Assembly (NCBI GenBank): GCA_964551295.1
Contig: CAZKDJ010000021.1
Coordinates: 1-33,985 of the forward strand
Source: JAFGED01 sp964551295
GTDB lineage: Bacteria > Chloroflexota > Anaerolineae > B4-G1
Reading direction: 5' to 3'
DNA: 33,985 nt
The position numbers and the translations under genes are program-made. This document shows, in pieces, positions 16,079-23,588 of this stretch. Numbering within the stretch: position 1 is the stretch's first letter; every line of letters begins with the position of its first letter. The notes beneath the pieces were generated by a model that was given only the letters and a program-made list of their open reading frames with translations, was not told the origin of the DNA and made no database searches.

Positions 16079-16236
16079 GGGCGCTGCGCGCCGGTCGCCT
16101 ACCTACATAGGCGACGGCCTCACCTTCCACATAGGTGGAAACTTGCGCTGTAGGTCCTTGGGGGGCACGGTGAGGTGTCTATCTAGTCGCTCCGATCAAG
16201 CTGGCACCTCGTGGGCGCTGGCCGACGACCGGCTGG
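16079..16236. ncRNA. Candidate structured RNA (family not identified)
   Basis: Consecutive stems can be drawn: GGCGC/GCGCC (16080-16092, three-base loop); TCGCCTA/TAGGCGA (16095-16114); CCTCACC/GGTGAGG (16118-16124 with 16169-16175), enclosing TTCCAC/GTGGAA (16125-16140); and GCCG/CGGC (16221-16233). Alternatives exist: GCCGGTCG (16090-16097) pairs with CGACCGGC (16226-16233), and GAGGTG (16172-16177) pairs with CACCTC (16205-16210), each excluding another stem. Several hairpins, with rival long-range pairings, in a non-coding gap suggest a functional RNA or a composite repeat. The strand is undetermined. It matches none of RNase P, tmRNA, SRP RNA or the common riboswitches that I checked by eye. 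Confidence 0.3.
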
Positions 16237-16272
16237 AAGTCCTCCTGCCGCATACCTCAGTGTGACGGCATT

Positions 16273-18924
16273 TTAAGGACTTGTCTCCACATTCTGCAGC
16301 CACACCAGGCCGTCTCGGGCGTAGGGGCGGTCGCCCGCGACGGGCAGGCGCACAATGTCGGGGTACGTGTACATCCCCGCCACCAGGTCGTACATCCCCG
16401 GCGGGGCGTCTGGTGAAACCTCAAGTTCGATCCGCTGTGTGAAGACATCTCCCACGATCCACTCCGACGTAGGATAGATGCCATCCAGCGGCGGCGCGTC
16501 GTGCTGGGCCACCAGGTTGCCGTCCGAGCCCAGCAGGTGGACAAAGACGGTGTAATCATCTGCCGGTGGGCGCAGCGCTTGCCAGTGGAGGGTGAGGGAA
16601 ATACCCCCCCCTAGCCCCCCCCTGGAAGGGGGGGGGATGAGGTTGTAGGCCAGCAGGCGGATCTGGTCGCCCAGGTCCACGTCCAAGGGTAAGGGTTCAC
16701 CGGCGGTTCCCGTGAAGCGCACGTCTTGGAACAGCACGCCGAGGCAGCGCTCTCCCTGGATGTAGTGCGAGCATTCGGCATCCGCGCCCGCCACGCCGCG
16801 CGTGACCCCACCGCAGCGCGGGTCGCCGACGTAGAACGTGCAGCCGTCGAGGGCGCGCAGGCTGATCTGGTTCAGGCCCGGCTGCAGGGTGACGCTCGGC
16901 GTGGTGTACGTGATCCACTCGCCGATCACCAGCGGCGGCAGCGGCTCCTGGTTGACCTCGATCTGCAGCCGCTGGGGGGCGGCAAAGGGCAGCGCGCGGA
17001 ACTGGAGCGCGCCCTCGCGCCGGTCGGGCGAATAGATGTACAGCTCCGCCGAACCCGCCATCCAGCGCGCTGGCTGCCCGTTCCATTCCTCCGCGTCGTG
17101 CCAGCCGCGCTCGGGGGAGCGCCGGTCGTTGTTCGGCACCGCGTACACCAGGTTGCTTACGCTAGCCTGCCCCGGCGTGACCTCGTAAATGGCGATGTCC
17201 TCCTCGGTGGAGCGCGGCGGTCCGAACTCGGTCTCCAACAACTGCATCTTGGCCTCGGCGTCGCCTACATAAGGCGTGTGCAAAAAGACGTGGCCCACCC
17301 CCTCGGTGCGGGCGACGGCGGCGCGGTCGCCTGGACTCGGGCTGGGCACGACGTCCGCGCTCGTTTCCGGCGTCAGCAGGCCATCGAGGCAATCGGCCAC
17401 GTTCGGGAACACGGGCAGGTCGCGCTGGAACCAACTGTCGAACACCGGGCGCTGGTGAATCGTCTGCTGAAAGATCGAGAGCTGCTTGACGTGCCCGGCG
17501 GCGATGGGCAGGTTCAGTATGGCGCCCTCATTGTCGCTCTCGGCGATCTCGGCAAGGTAGGCGGGCGTCTGCACGGGCATGGTGGGGAAGGGCCAGATGA
17601 CGGCAAGCTCGACCAGGGTGAACGCGCATAGCGATGCAGCCAGCGTGGCCTTCCACCGCCGCCGAATGCGCTTCAGCAGCCAGGCCAGCCCGTAGGCACA
17701 GAGCACGGCCAGGGCCAGCATCAGCGTGGTGTTGATACGCGCCGGGGCGCGGTTGAGAGAGAGCAGCGGCAGGTTGGCCAGCAGCGCGTAGGGCAGTGCC
17801 ACGGTAATCTCCCGGCTGCCGCCGACTTCGTTGGTGGTGAAGGAGACGACCTCGCCGTTGACCTTGAGTGCGGGTCCCAGCGAGAGCACTGCCGCGAGCA
17901 CGGCGACCAGCGCCCAGGCGGCCACCCGGCGGCGACAAGTTACAGTCGCAAGCATCCCCAGCGCCAGCGGCGTCAGCCCGGCGTAGGTCAGCAGTTCGGC
18001 GATGCGCCAGTCGTCCGGCGCGACGCGGTGCACGTACGGGGGCACGATCCCCAACCGGTCCAACACGGGATGCACGGGCGACGGCGTGACGATGCCCAGC
18101 AGGTCGGCGGAAAAGCTGACCGTGCCGATGCCCGCTAGGTAGCCGGCCTGTCCCGTCGCCTGCTGGCTCAGCACCGGCCAGAGGAAGGGCGCTGCAATGA
18201 TCGCGCCCAGGCCCAGCGCGCCCGCCAGCGCCAGACACGCCCTCTGCTCGATCTTGTGCTGGCGCAGGAACACCTCACACAGCAGCCAGATCGCCGTGAA
18301 GGGCGCGAGCAGGAACGGGATGAACAGCGGCTGCACCAGCAGCGATGCGCCCAGCGTCAACCCGCACAGCAGTGCTGTTACCATCCGAGGCCGGCGCACC
18401 GTCTTGATCAGCAGCAGCAGGTACAGGGGGAACAGGTAGGTGGCGATCAGCTCCATGTGACCGGCCAGCGCGTGGGCCACCCGTCCGGGGAAGAACGCGT
18501 ACACGATCCCGCCCAAGAGCCCGGCCCAGCGGTTCTGCGTCAGATAGGTACATAGCCCATACGCGGTCAGCCCGCTGAGGAAAAAGGTCAGCAGGAAGAC
18601 GACGTTGTACGCCGCGACCGGCGAGAGGAAGAGGAGGAGGGGAACGCCGACCACGTAGGTGGTAAAGTAGGTCAGCAGCAGCGGATAGTGGGCACCGTCG
18701 GGAAAATAGATCCAGCGCAGGAAGCCGGGACTCTCGCCCAGCTCCAGCAGCGCCTTCTTGAACCACCACATCTCGTAGGCCTGCTGGTAGGCGTCGCGAC
18801 TCCAGCGGGGATTCTGCGCCAGGTTGGTGTCGAGCTGCGTGACCAGCGGCCACGTGACCGCGAGCGTCAGCACGGCAAAGGTCAATACGACGACGGCGGC
18901 GGGCCAGACCCGCCGCACGCGCAT
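16273..18924 (-). CDS. Large GT-C type membrane protein with C-terminal beta-sandwich domains
   Basis: 883 residues from the ATG at 18924 (MRVRRVWPAAVVVLTF). The frame is open far upstream, but that part is the shadow of the radical SAM gene. Residues 1 to about 445 hold roughly ten to twelve membrane helices, with a first outer loop containing WSRDAYQQAYEMWWFKKALLELG and FPDGAHYPLLLTY, and a HMELIATYLFPLYLLLL segment. This layout fits polyprenyl-phosphate-dependent GT-C glycosyltransferases. From about 590 on, extracellular beta-sandwich modules follow, including a WQALRPPADDYTVFVHLL-type domain seen in such proteins of Chloroflexota. A C/G-rich repeat inserted at 16604-16637 encodes PPPSRGGLGGG (about 762-772). 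It is the last gene of a five-gene operon, 26 bp after the radical SAM gene. Confidence 0.82.
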   Translation of the reverse strand: MRVRRVWPAAVVVLTFAVLTLAVTWPLVTQLDTNLAQNPRWSRDAYQQAYEMWWFKKALLELGESPGFLRWIYFPDGAHYPLLLTYFTTYVVGVPLLLFLSPVAAYNVVFLLTFFLSGLTAYGLCTYLTQNRWAGLLGGIVYAFFPGRVAHALAGHMELIATYLFPLYLLLLIKTVRRPRMVTALLCGLTLGASLLVQPLFIPFLLAPFTAIWLLCEVFLRQHKIEQRACLALAGALGLGAIIAAPFLWPVLSQQATGQAGYLAGIGTVSFSADLLGIVTPSPVHPVLDRLGIVPPYVHRVAPDDWRIAELLTYAGLTPLALGMLATVTCRRRVAAWALVAVLAAVLSLGPALKVNGEVVSFTTNEVGGSREITVALPYALLANLPLLSLNRAPARINTTLMLALAVLCAYGLAWLLKRIRRRWKATLAASLCAFTLVELAVIWPFPTMPVQTPAYLAEIAESDNEGAILNLPIAAGHVKQLSIFQQTIHQRPVFDSWFQRDLPVFPNVADCLDGLLTPETSADVVPSPSPGDRAAVARTEGVGHVFLHTPYVGDAEAKMQLLETEFGPPRSTEEDIAIYEVTPGQASVSNLVYAVPNNDRRSPERGWHDAEEWNGQPARWMAGSAELYIYSPDRREGALQFRALPFAAPQRLQIEVNQEPLPPLVIGEWITYTTPSVTLQPGLNQISLRALDGCTFYVGDPRCGGVTRGVAGADAECSHYIQGERCLGVLFQDVRFTGTAGEPLPLDVDLGDQIRLLAYNLIPPPSRGGLGGGISLTLHWQALRPPADDYTVFVHLLGSDGNLVAQHDAPPLDGIYPTSEWIVGDVFTQRIELEVSPDAPPGMYDLVAGMYTYPDIVRLPVAGDRPYARDGLVWLQNVETSP
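16604..16637. repeat. C/G-rich palindromic repeat inside a coding sequence, copy 2
   Basis: Eight C, TAG, eight C, TGGAA and nine G make a near-perfect hairpin within the GT-C gene. On the coding strand it reads as PPPSRGGLGGG without a frameshift. It resembles the intergenic units at 15998, 23508 and 26033. Confidence 0.7.
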
Positions 18925-18950
18925 GTTGCAGAATCGGGAAAAAGCCCGCG

Positions 18951-19967
18951 TCACCTGAAACACATGGGGTCCTTGCCGTACAATCCCCGCCCGGCGGCAT
19001 AGCTCCTCGACCTGCAGCCGAAGCATTGATCCGAGATCTTGCAGGTCTGGCAGTCCTCGGGCAGGTTCTCCCTGTCCCTGAAAGGCTTTAGCGTGAGATG
19101 ATCCTTGATCCGTGTGGCGATGTCGAACAACGTGCCATCGGTGTGAATGGTAGGCGCGTCCTTCTCCCTGATCGTCGCGCAGGGCGTGACGCTGCCATCG
19201 CACAGCACGGCCAGCGTAGTAGCGCAGTATTGCTTGTTGACGCAGTTCATCGGCAGCCGCTTGAGCCCCCACTGCTTGGTGTAGCGGGCATACACCTTGG
19301 CCACGTCGTCCAGCGGCGGAACGAAGCGCTCCAACTCGCCCACCGGTGTCTCCGGTCGCAGATAGGTATGATAGACGTTGAGGGACGTCTTGATACCGAA
19401 TTCCTTCTCGAAATAGTCGATCGTCTGGATCATGTCGCCGGCGGTCTGGAGGCCGGTAAAGGTGACCGAATTGAGCATCTGGGAGGGAGGATAGCCGGCT
19501 TCCAACACCCAGCGCACGCCGTCGAGAATGGCCGTCAGGTCTTGGGGGGATCGCGTCGGATGAAGCGTCTGGTACACGTCGGGGTCTACTGTCGAGACGT
19601 GGACAGAGATCAGGCCGTGCCTGGCCCGCGCGACCGTCTCGCTCAACACTTCGCCGTCGGCGAGGGGAAGCCCGCCGGTCCACACGTTGTTCCGCAGGCT
19701 TAACTCGGCGGCGAGCGCCATGTGCGCGAATACCGACTCTCGCAGCAGCGGCTCCCCGCCGAGCCACTCGATGGCCGTGATGCCCAGGGCGCGCGCGTCT
19801 CGCAGGATCTCTTCGATCTGCGCGTCAGAGAGGGTGTTCTTGCCGTTCTCCACGGCGTTCATGTAGCAGTAGACGCATCCCTGCTGGCACTCGTCCCCGA
19901 TCTCAAGCTGCAGCGCGTAGAAACCCTCGCGGTCGTATGCGGCCTGCAGACGGTCATAGTCGATCAC
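18951..19967 (-). CDS. Radical SAM/SPASM domain protein
   Basis: 338 residues. The radical SAM cluster motif is C27-x3-C31-x2-C34 (CQQGCVYC), followed by the GGEPLL motif (WLGGEPLL) that binds SAM. The C-terminal third has a SPASM-type cysteine set (MNCVNKQYC, VTPCATI, CQTCKISDQCFGCRSR and a final MCF) that can hold one or two auxiliary 4Fe-4S clusters. SPASM enzymes often modify peptides or act as maturases, but no precursor peptide gene is visible beside it, so the substrate is open. It starts nine bases after the nucleotidyltransferase stop and is followed by the GT-C membrane gene, so it is firmly inside the operon. Confidence 0.93.
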   Translation of the reverse strand: MIDYDRLQAAYDREGFYALQLEIGDECQQGCVYCYMNAVENGKNTLSDAQIEEILRDARALGITAIEWLGGEPLLRESVFAHMALAAELSLRNNVWTGGLPLADGEVLSETVARARHGLISVHVSTVDPDVYQTLHPTRSPQDLTAILDGVRWVLEAGYPPSQMLNSVTFTGLQTAGDMIQTIDYFEKEFGIKTSLNVYHTYLRPETPVGELERFVPPLDDVAKVYARYTKQWGLKRLPMNCVNKQYCATTLAVLCDGSVTPCATIREKDAPTIHTDGTLFDIATRIKDHLTLKPFRDRENLPEDCQTCKISDQCFGCRSRSYAAGRGLYGKDPMCFR

Positions 19968-19976
19968 ACGTTTTCC

Positions 19977-20765
19977 TCACCCATCGTCGAACATGGCGAT
20001 CGATCCCCAGCGCGCCTCGCACAGCGCGGTCAGATCGTCCTGCAAGCGGTGCATCATCTCGACCTTGCGCTGCCAGGTCTCCCGGTCGTCCAGCCGCAGA
20101 ATGTCCACAAAGTCCGGTTCAAAGTGGTCTGGTTTGAGCGGCAGCTCGTGCAATAGCTGGCTGATGCGAGAAAAATGGCGGTTGTAGTTGGGTCGGTCGT
20201 TCAGCACCATCAGAATATCCACGACCAGGTTCTTGATAGCGGAGAGATCGAGTCCCACCCACTCTTTGCGCCGAGCGTATTTTTCGTGCCGGTGGACGCG
20301 CGCGTGCAGCAGGCGCAGGTCGGCCTGGGCGCGGGCCTTGAGTTCTTCCTCGCTGTAGCGCTGATCGGTTGCACACAGGTGCGGTGTCAGATCATCCCGA
20401 TCCAACAGCGTCACAAAGTCGAAGCAGAACTCGAGCTGATCGGGCAGGTGGTAGCTGACGTCGAACCATACGTCTCGAAAGACGAACTTGTCGATCACCT
20501 GCGACTGGACCGGCAAAGCAGGGTTATCCATCCCGGCGATGGACAGCATGATGTTCCGACATCCGATAGCCCGCAGTCGCCGTAGCCGCTCGTCATCGGC
20601 GATGGGATCGCTGATGGCTACCATCACGTCCACGTCGGAGTACTCGTCGTCCTGTCCGCTGGCGCTGGAGCCGACGAGGAAGACGGCTCGCACGCGGTCG
20701 TCGTCGAAATATCCCAACGCCCGCACGAGCGTTTCCGCCAGGTCGCTATGTTTCTGTGTGGTCAT
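19977..20765 (-). CDS. Nucleotidyltransferase-domain protein
   Basis: 262 residues. The N-terminal Pol-beta-type nucleotidyltransferase signature is G32-S33 (LVGSSASGQDD) followed by SDVDVMVA, giving metal-binding D44 and D46. The rest is helical with a conserved-looking DVWFDVSYHLPDQLEF strand that may give the third carboxylate, and a charged C-terminal half. Such proteins add a nucleotide to a small molecule, protein or RNA end; several relatives are called DUF4037-like, but I cannot assign the family firmly. It is the third gene of the operon, between the HAS-barrel gene (nine bases upstream) and the radical SAM gene (nine bases downstream). Confidence 0.82.
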   Translation of the reverse strand: MTTQKHSDLAETLVRALGYFDDDRVRAVFLVGSSASGQDDEYSDVDVMVAISDPIADDERLRRLRAIGCRNIMLSIAGMDNPALPVQSQVIDKFVFRDVWFDVSYHLPDQLEFCFDFVTLLDRDDLTPHLCATDQRYSEEELKARAQADLRLLHARVHRHEKYARRKEWVGLDLSAIKNLVVDILMVLNDRPNYNRHFSRISQLLHELPLKPDHFEPDFVDILRLDDRETWQRKVEMMHRLQDDLTALCEARWGSIAMFDDG

Positions 20766-20774
20766 TTGCCTATC

Positions 20775-21371
20775 TCAAGCCGCCCTCAGCCGCCGCAGCA
20801 ATCCTTCCAGCCGCAGCGGGTCTCCGGCCAGCATCCGCGCCAGCTCGCGCCCGGCGTCGACCAGGAACATCTCTCCCTCGCGCTCGGTCCGGGCCTCGGC
20901 GGCGTTGCGGATGCTGGCGACCAGTAGCTCGTCGGTCGGCACCTGGCGCGCTCCCAGGATCAACTGGAAATAGTCGAGGCGGGAGGTAAAAGTCCGCACC
21001 TCCTCGTCGGTGCATTGGTAGAGCCAGTCGAGCGTCACCGGGGGCTGGGGCGGCAGGCAGTGCAGGATCGTCTCGCGGTCGCCGCAGCCGACCGCCAGCA
21101 CGCTGACCTCGATGGGCACCTGGCGGTTCACGCGTTGATCGCGCACGACCTCCTCGGGGGTATCGGCGCCGATAAAGTGGCGCGCAAAGAGGTCGTCCTC
21201 CAGGCTGACGTCGTAGATCAGGCCATAAATGGCGCTGCCCGGCGCGACGCCGTCGGCCCGCACGAACGTGCCGAACTTGGGGATCTCGGGCTGCAGCGCC
21301 TCGCAGCCAAAGACGAAACCCTGCGTGCCTGCGCGCAACACGCGACCGACGCTCAATCTCTTGTCACTCAT
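20775..21371 (-). CDS. HAS-barrel domain protein (HerA N-terminal domain-like, no ATPase)
   Basis: 198 residues. The first about 130 residues, starting RLSVGRVLRAGTQGFVFGCE and including GTFVRA, IYGLIYDVSLEDD and QVPIEVSVLAVG, look like the HAS barrel that forms the N-terminus of HerA and of F1-ATPase-type subunits. The C-terminal about 65 residues are helical and Arg/Glu-rich. No Walker A or B motif is present, so the FtsK-like ATPase of HerA is missing. The ATG overlaps the NurA stop as ATGA. In HerA-NurA the HAS barrel contacts NurA, so this protein may be a stand-alone NurA-binding subunit, or may link NurA to a HerA encoded elsewhere. The assignment is from pattern recognition. Confidence 0.68.
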   Translation of the reverse strand: MSDKRLSVGRVLRAGTQGFVFGCEALQPEIPKFGTFVRADGVAPGSAIYGLIYDVSLEDDLFARHFIGADTPEEVVRDQRVNRQVPIEVSVLAVGCGDRETILHCLPPQPPVTLDWLYQCTDEEVRTFTSRLDYFQLILGARQVPTDELLVASIRNAAEARTEREGEMFLVDAGRELARMLAGDPLRLEGLLRRLRAA

Positions 21372-22531
21372 CGAAATTTCCTCTTTCCTTGACGGGTCAG
21401 CGTCTTGAAGAATTTCTTGGGCGAAAGCGCGGTGGGCACGCCCGCACGCACCAGTGACGAGACCACCATATCGTCAAACGCCTCTCGCTCCGGGCTGCTG
21501 ATAAAGGCCAGTTCGTCGGCGCGGACCAGCGCGTAGGGATAGTCGCCCGTGATGCGCGCCTGCGCGACGATGGCGCCGTGGACGAGGGCCAACCGCTCGG
21601 CATCGTCGGCGACCCAGGCGGGCACCTCGACGCGCGCGATGGCGGGCGGAACGCCCTCTGCAGCAACGTTGAGATAGAAGAAGTGGATTGTGTGAACGGG
21701 CGCATAGTGGTCGTGGTTGATCGACGCTGGGCTGACGAACAGGGCCGAGCGGGCGCCGGGTGGCAGCATCTCAAAGACGGCATAGTCGGGCAGATGCCGC
21801 AAGGGATTGGGCTTTTCGTTGGCCTGCTTCACCTCGCTGCCCTCGTTGGCCAGATGCAGCAGGCGCATCACCTCGCCGCGCCGGGGGCGGCTGATGAAAG
21901 CGGCCACCACAGCGCCGGTCTCGCGGATGCGATCCAATTGGCGGACGTAATCCAGGGCCTTGGCCCGTTGGTATGCCGGGGGGGTATCCCGCAGCGTCCA
22001 CAGGATGAGCGTGCCATCCACGACGGCGATGGTGGTCGCCTCGGCCGGCTCGGCGGCGCACAGATCGGCCAGGCGCGTGATCTCGGTCAGGTCGCGTTTG
22101 ATATCCAGCAGGTTGCCGGACACGAGCTGGTCGTGATCGTAGAGGTCGCTCTCCGTGTAGCCGATGGTCGGCTGGCTGTGGGCCTCCGGCGTCTGGCCGC
22201 TGCCGTGGCGATAGACCAAGGCGCCGACGTTGATCAGGTAGTAGTAGGCCATCTCGTGGCTGTCGGGCTGGATCTCGGCGCCATCGGCGGCGATGAAGGT
22301 AAAGCGTTCCGGGACCCCGGGCAGGGAATGCTGGGCGTCGAGGGGGTCATCGGTGGGAATGGCGGCGTGAAACGCGCGGGCGGGATGGCGCAACTGCTCG
22401 CCCCGATCGGCGTATTGGGCCAGCCACTGTCTCGCCTGTGCGATCAGCTTGGCGTACTCCTCTTCGCGGGTGGCCAACTCCTGGCCCATCTCCCGCATTT
22501 GTTCCGCCAGTCTGCTCAGTTCGAGCGTCAC
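21368..22531 (-). CDS. nurA: NurA-type nuclease
   Basis: 387 residues from the GTG at 22531, chosen for its GGGGAG site six bases upstream; an upstream in-frame ATG at 22624 lies before the promoter. NurA features are a first acidic motif FIAADGAEIQPDS (D83), a second VVDGTLILW (D172), VAAFISRPRRGEV and the C-terminal DYPYALVRADELAFIS. NurA is a Mn-dependent 5'-3' exo/endonuclease that works with the HerA translocase in end resection. It is best known in archaea but also present in Chloroflexota and some other bacteria. An N-terminal helix (about 5-45) is probably coiled coil. It is the first gene of the operon behind a strong promoter, and its stop overlaps the HAS-barrel gene. Confidence 0.85.
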   Translation of the reverse strand: MTLELSRLAEQMREMGQELATREEEYAKLIAQARQWLAQYADRGEQLRHPARAFHAAIPTDDPLDAQHSLPGVPERFTFIAADGAEIQPDSHEMAYYYLINVGALVYRHGSGQTPEAHSQPTIGYTESDLYDHDQLVSGNLLDIKRDLTEITRLADLCAAEPAEATTIAVVDGTLILWTLRDTPPAYQRAKALDYVRQLDRIRETGAVVAAFISRPRRGEVMRLLHLANEGSEVKQANEKPNPLRHLPDYAVFEMLPPGARSALFVSPASINHDHYAPVHTIHFFYLNVAAEGVPPAIARVEVPAWVADDAERLALVHGAIVAQARITGDYPYALVRADELAFISSPEREAFDDMVVSSLVRAGVPTALSPKKFFKTLTRQGKRKFR

Positions 22532-22573
22532 TCCGATCTCCCCTGGTTTGCGTCCCGTTTGTATTCCGGGGCC

Positions 22574-22602
22574 ATTATACCCAAGTCGATGGGCGCTGGC
22601 AA
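22574..22602 (-). promoter_or_regulatory. Sigma70-type promoter of the nurA operon
   Basis: On the minus strand TTGCCA (22602-22597) and TATAAT (22579-22574) are 17 bp apart. The start would be near 22567, giving a leader of about 36 nt before the GTG at 22531. Confidence 0.72.
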
Positions 22603-22610
22603 ATTGCGCG

Positions 22611-22631
22611 GGACAAGTTGCCAACTTGTCC
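22611..22631. promoter_or_regulatory. Perfect 21-bp palindrome between divergent promoters
   Basis: Arms GGACAAGTTG (22611-22620) and CAACTTGTCC (22622-22631) flank a single C. It covers the -35 box of the rightward promoter and sits nine bases upstream of the leftward -35. This placement suits an operator for a dimeric regulator, though a dispersed repeat is possible. Confidence 0.5.
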
Positions 22632-22654
22632 TACGTCCTCCGACAAAGTATAAT
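22626..22654 (+). promoter_or_regulatory. Sigma70-type promoter of the bicupin gene, likely leaderless
   Basis: TTGTCC at 22626-22631, 17 bp, TATAAT at 22649-22654. The expected start is at about 22661-22662, exactly at the ATG at 22662, so the mRNA would have no leader. Confidence 0.65.
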
Positions 22655-22661
22655 GGCGGCG

Positions 22662-23339
22662 ATGGTCAAACTGGAAAAGCGCAGCACCTCTGAAATTGCC
22701 GCCCGGCTCGAGCGACCGTTCTCGATGGTGGACGTGGCCCTGGTGGGCGATATCCTCATCAGCATCTATAGCTGCCACGGGATGCTCGAGTGGCACCGGC
22801 ATCTGGATATCGACGAGCTGTTCTGGGTCCTTGAGGGGGCGATCCTGCTGGAAAGTGAGTGGGGGGAGGTGCGACTGCGGGCGGGCGAGTTGGCCGTCGT
22901 TCCAAAAAGCGTAGGGCACCGCTCTGGATCGGAGCAGCGGGCCAGCGTGTTGCTCCTGCGCTGTGGCGCCATCCCGGAGCGAAAAAATGGCCGCCGTCGC
23001 CTCTACGCCATCCCCGGCGAAGCATGCCTGAAGCGCGTCAGTCTTCACAGGGAAGCACAGTCGGTTGCCCTGCCATTTCAGCTCCAGACCGTCGCCCGGG
23101 TCGAGGATTCTGTTCTCCAAGTCGCGTGGGGCGAGGGCACCTGGCCGGTGGAGGTGCCGTCGCCCGATCACTTGTTCCTCTTCGTCCTGAATGGCACGGC
23201 CACCGTGCGCACGACCGAGAGCATGCTGCACCTGCATCCGGGCGATTTCACCATCGTGCCCGAGGGGGAGGTCTACCAGTTCAGCACGACCAGGGGTACG
23301 ACATTGGTGCGAATGACGAGGGAAGAGGATGGGGATTGA
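22662..23339 (+). CDS. Bicupin protein
   Basis: 225 residues. The first cupin has EWHRHLDIDELFWVLEG, with metal ligands H45, H47 and E52, and the following GELAVVPKSVGHRSG strand. A second, degenerate cupin (about 140-215) has DHLFLFVLNGTATV and HPGDFTIVPEGEVYQF, but no clear H-x-H metal site. Cupins include dioxygenases, isomerases and ligand-sensing proteins, so the reaction is undefined. The ATG at 22662 is chosen because the promoter puts the transcript start there; the in-frame ATG at 22653 lies inside the -10 box and cannot be used from it. It is divergent from the nurA operon and shares a palindromic intergenic region with it. Confidence 0.8.
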   Translation: MVKLEKRSTSEIAARLERPFSMVDVALVGDILISIYSCHGMLEWHRHLDIDELFWVLEGAILLESEWGEVRLRAGELAVVPKSVGHRSGSEQRASVLLLRCGAIPERKNGRRRLYAIPGEACLKRVSLHREAQSVALPFQLQTVARVEDSVLQVAWGEGTWPVEVPSPDHLFLFVLNGTATVRTTESMLHLHPGDFTIVPEGEVYQFSTTRGTTLVRMTREEDGD

Positions 23340-23392
23340 GCGCGTCTTGGCAGACGAAACCAACTTTGGCTCCGAGTCTGCTCCGAAAAAGC

Positions 23393-23456
23393 CTCACGCA
23401 AAGCCGCCAAGAACGCCAAGGGTTTGTTTCTTTGCGACTTTGCGCCTTAGCGTGAG
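23393..23456. repeat. CTCACGCAAAG...GCGTGAG inverted repeat
   Basis: Arms CTCACGC (23393-23399) and GCGTGAG (23450-23456) enclose imperfect pairing of CCAAGAACGCCAAGG with CTTTGCGACTTTGCGCC. Repeats built on CGCAAAG/CTTTGCG units are common between genes in several environmental phyla. It could act as a bidirectional terminator. Confidence 0.55.
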
Positions 23457-23507
23457 ATTTCCATCATTGAGGGCGCCCAATCGGGACATGGCGACTGCCT
23501 CGAAAAT

Positions 23508-23588
23508 ACCCCCCACCCAACCTCCTCCTTCGGCTACGAGCCTCTGGCTCGCGCTCAGGACGAACTCCACAGCGAGGGGAGGAATGGG
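23508..23588. repeat. C/G-rich dispersed repeat, extended copy 3
   Basis: It begins with ACCCCCCACCCAACCTCC, matching the left arm of the copy at 15998, and ends with GAGGGGAGGAATGGG. A longer middle contains CGGCTACGAGCC and TGGCTCGCGCTC palindromic segments. It abuts the end of clpP. Confidence 0.5.

Larger units (their letters stand above)
15912..16272. other. Convergent intergenic region with repeat and hairpins
   Basis: No gene is seen. A weak hairpin with a T run (15916-15935: AAAGGCCC, TTT, GGGTTTTT, allowing G-U pairs) could end the PBP transcript. A C/G-rich dispersed repeat lies at 15998-16033 and a row of strong hairpins at 16079-16236 (both listed). The neighbouring genes point toward each other. 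Confidence 0.6.

Noticed and set aside
16079..16236. RNase P RNA, tmRNA, SRP RNA or cobalamin riboswitch
   Set aside because: None of their invariant sequence blocks could be found on either strand, so the region is left as an unassigned candidate.
18925..19767. A long in-frame N-terminal extension of the GT-C membrane gene
   Set aside because: It is the shadow of the radical SAM gene, is Arg-rich without hydrophobic or domain pattern, and the membrane protein has a natural ATG at 18924.
22532..22624. A 31-residue N-terminal extension of NurA
   Set aside because: It would start upstream of the promoter's -10 box, so it cannot be translated from that transcript. The GTG at 22531 has a good ribosome site.
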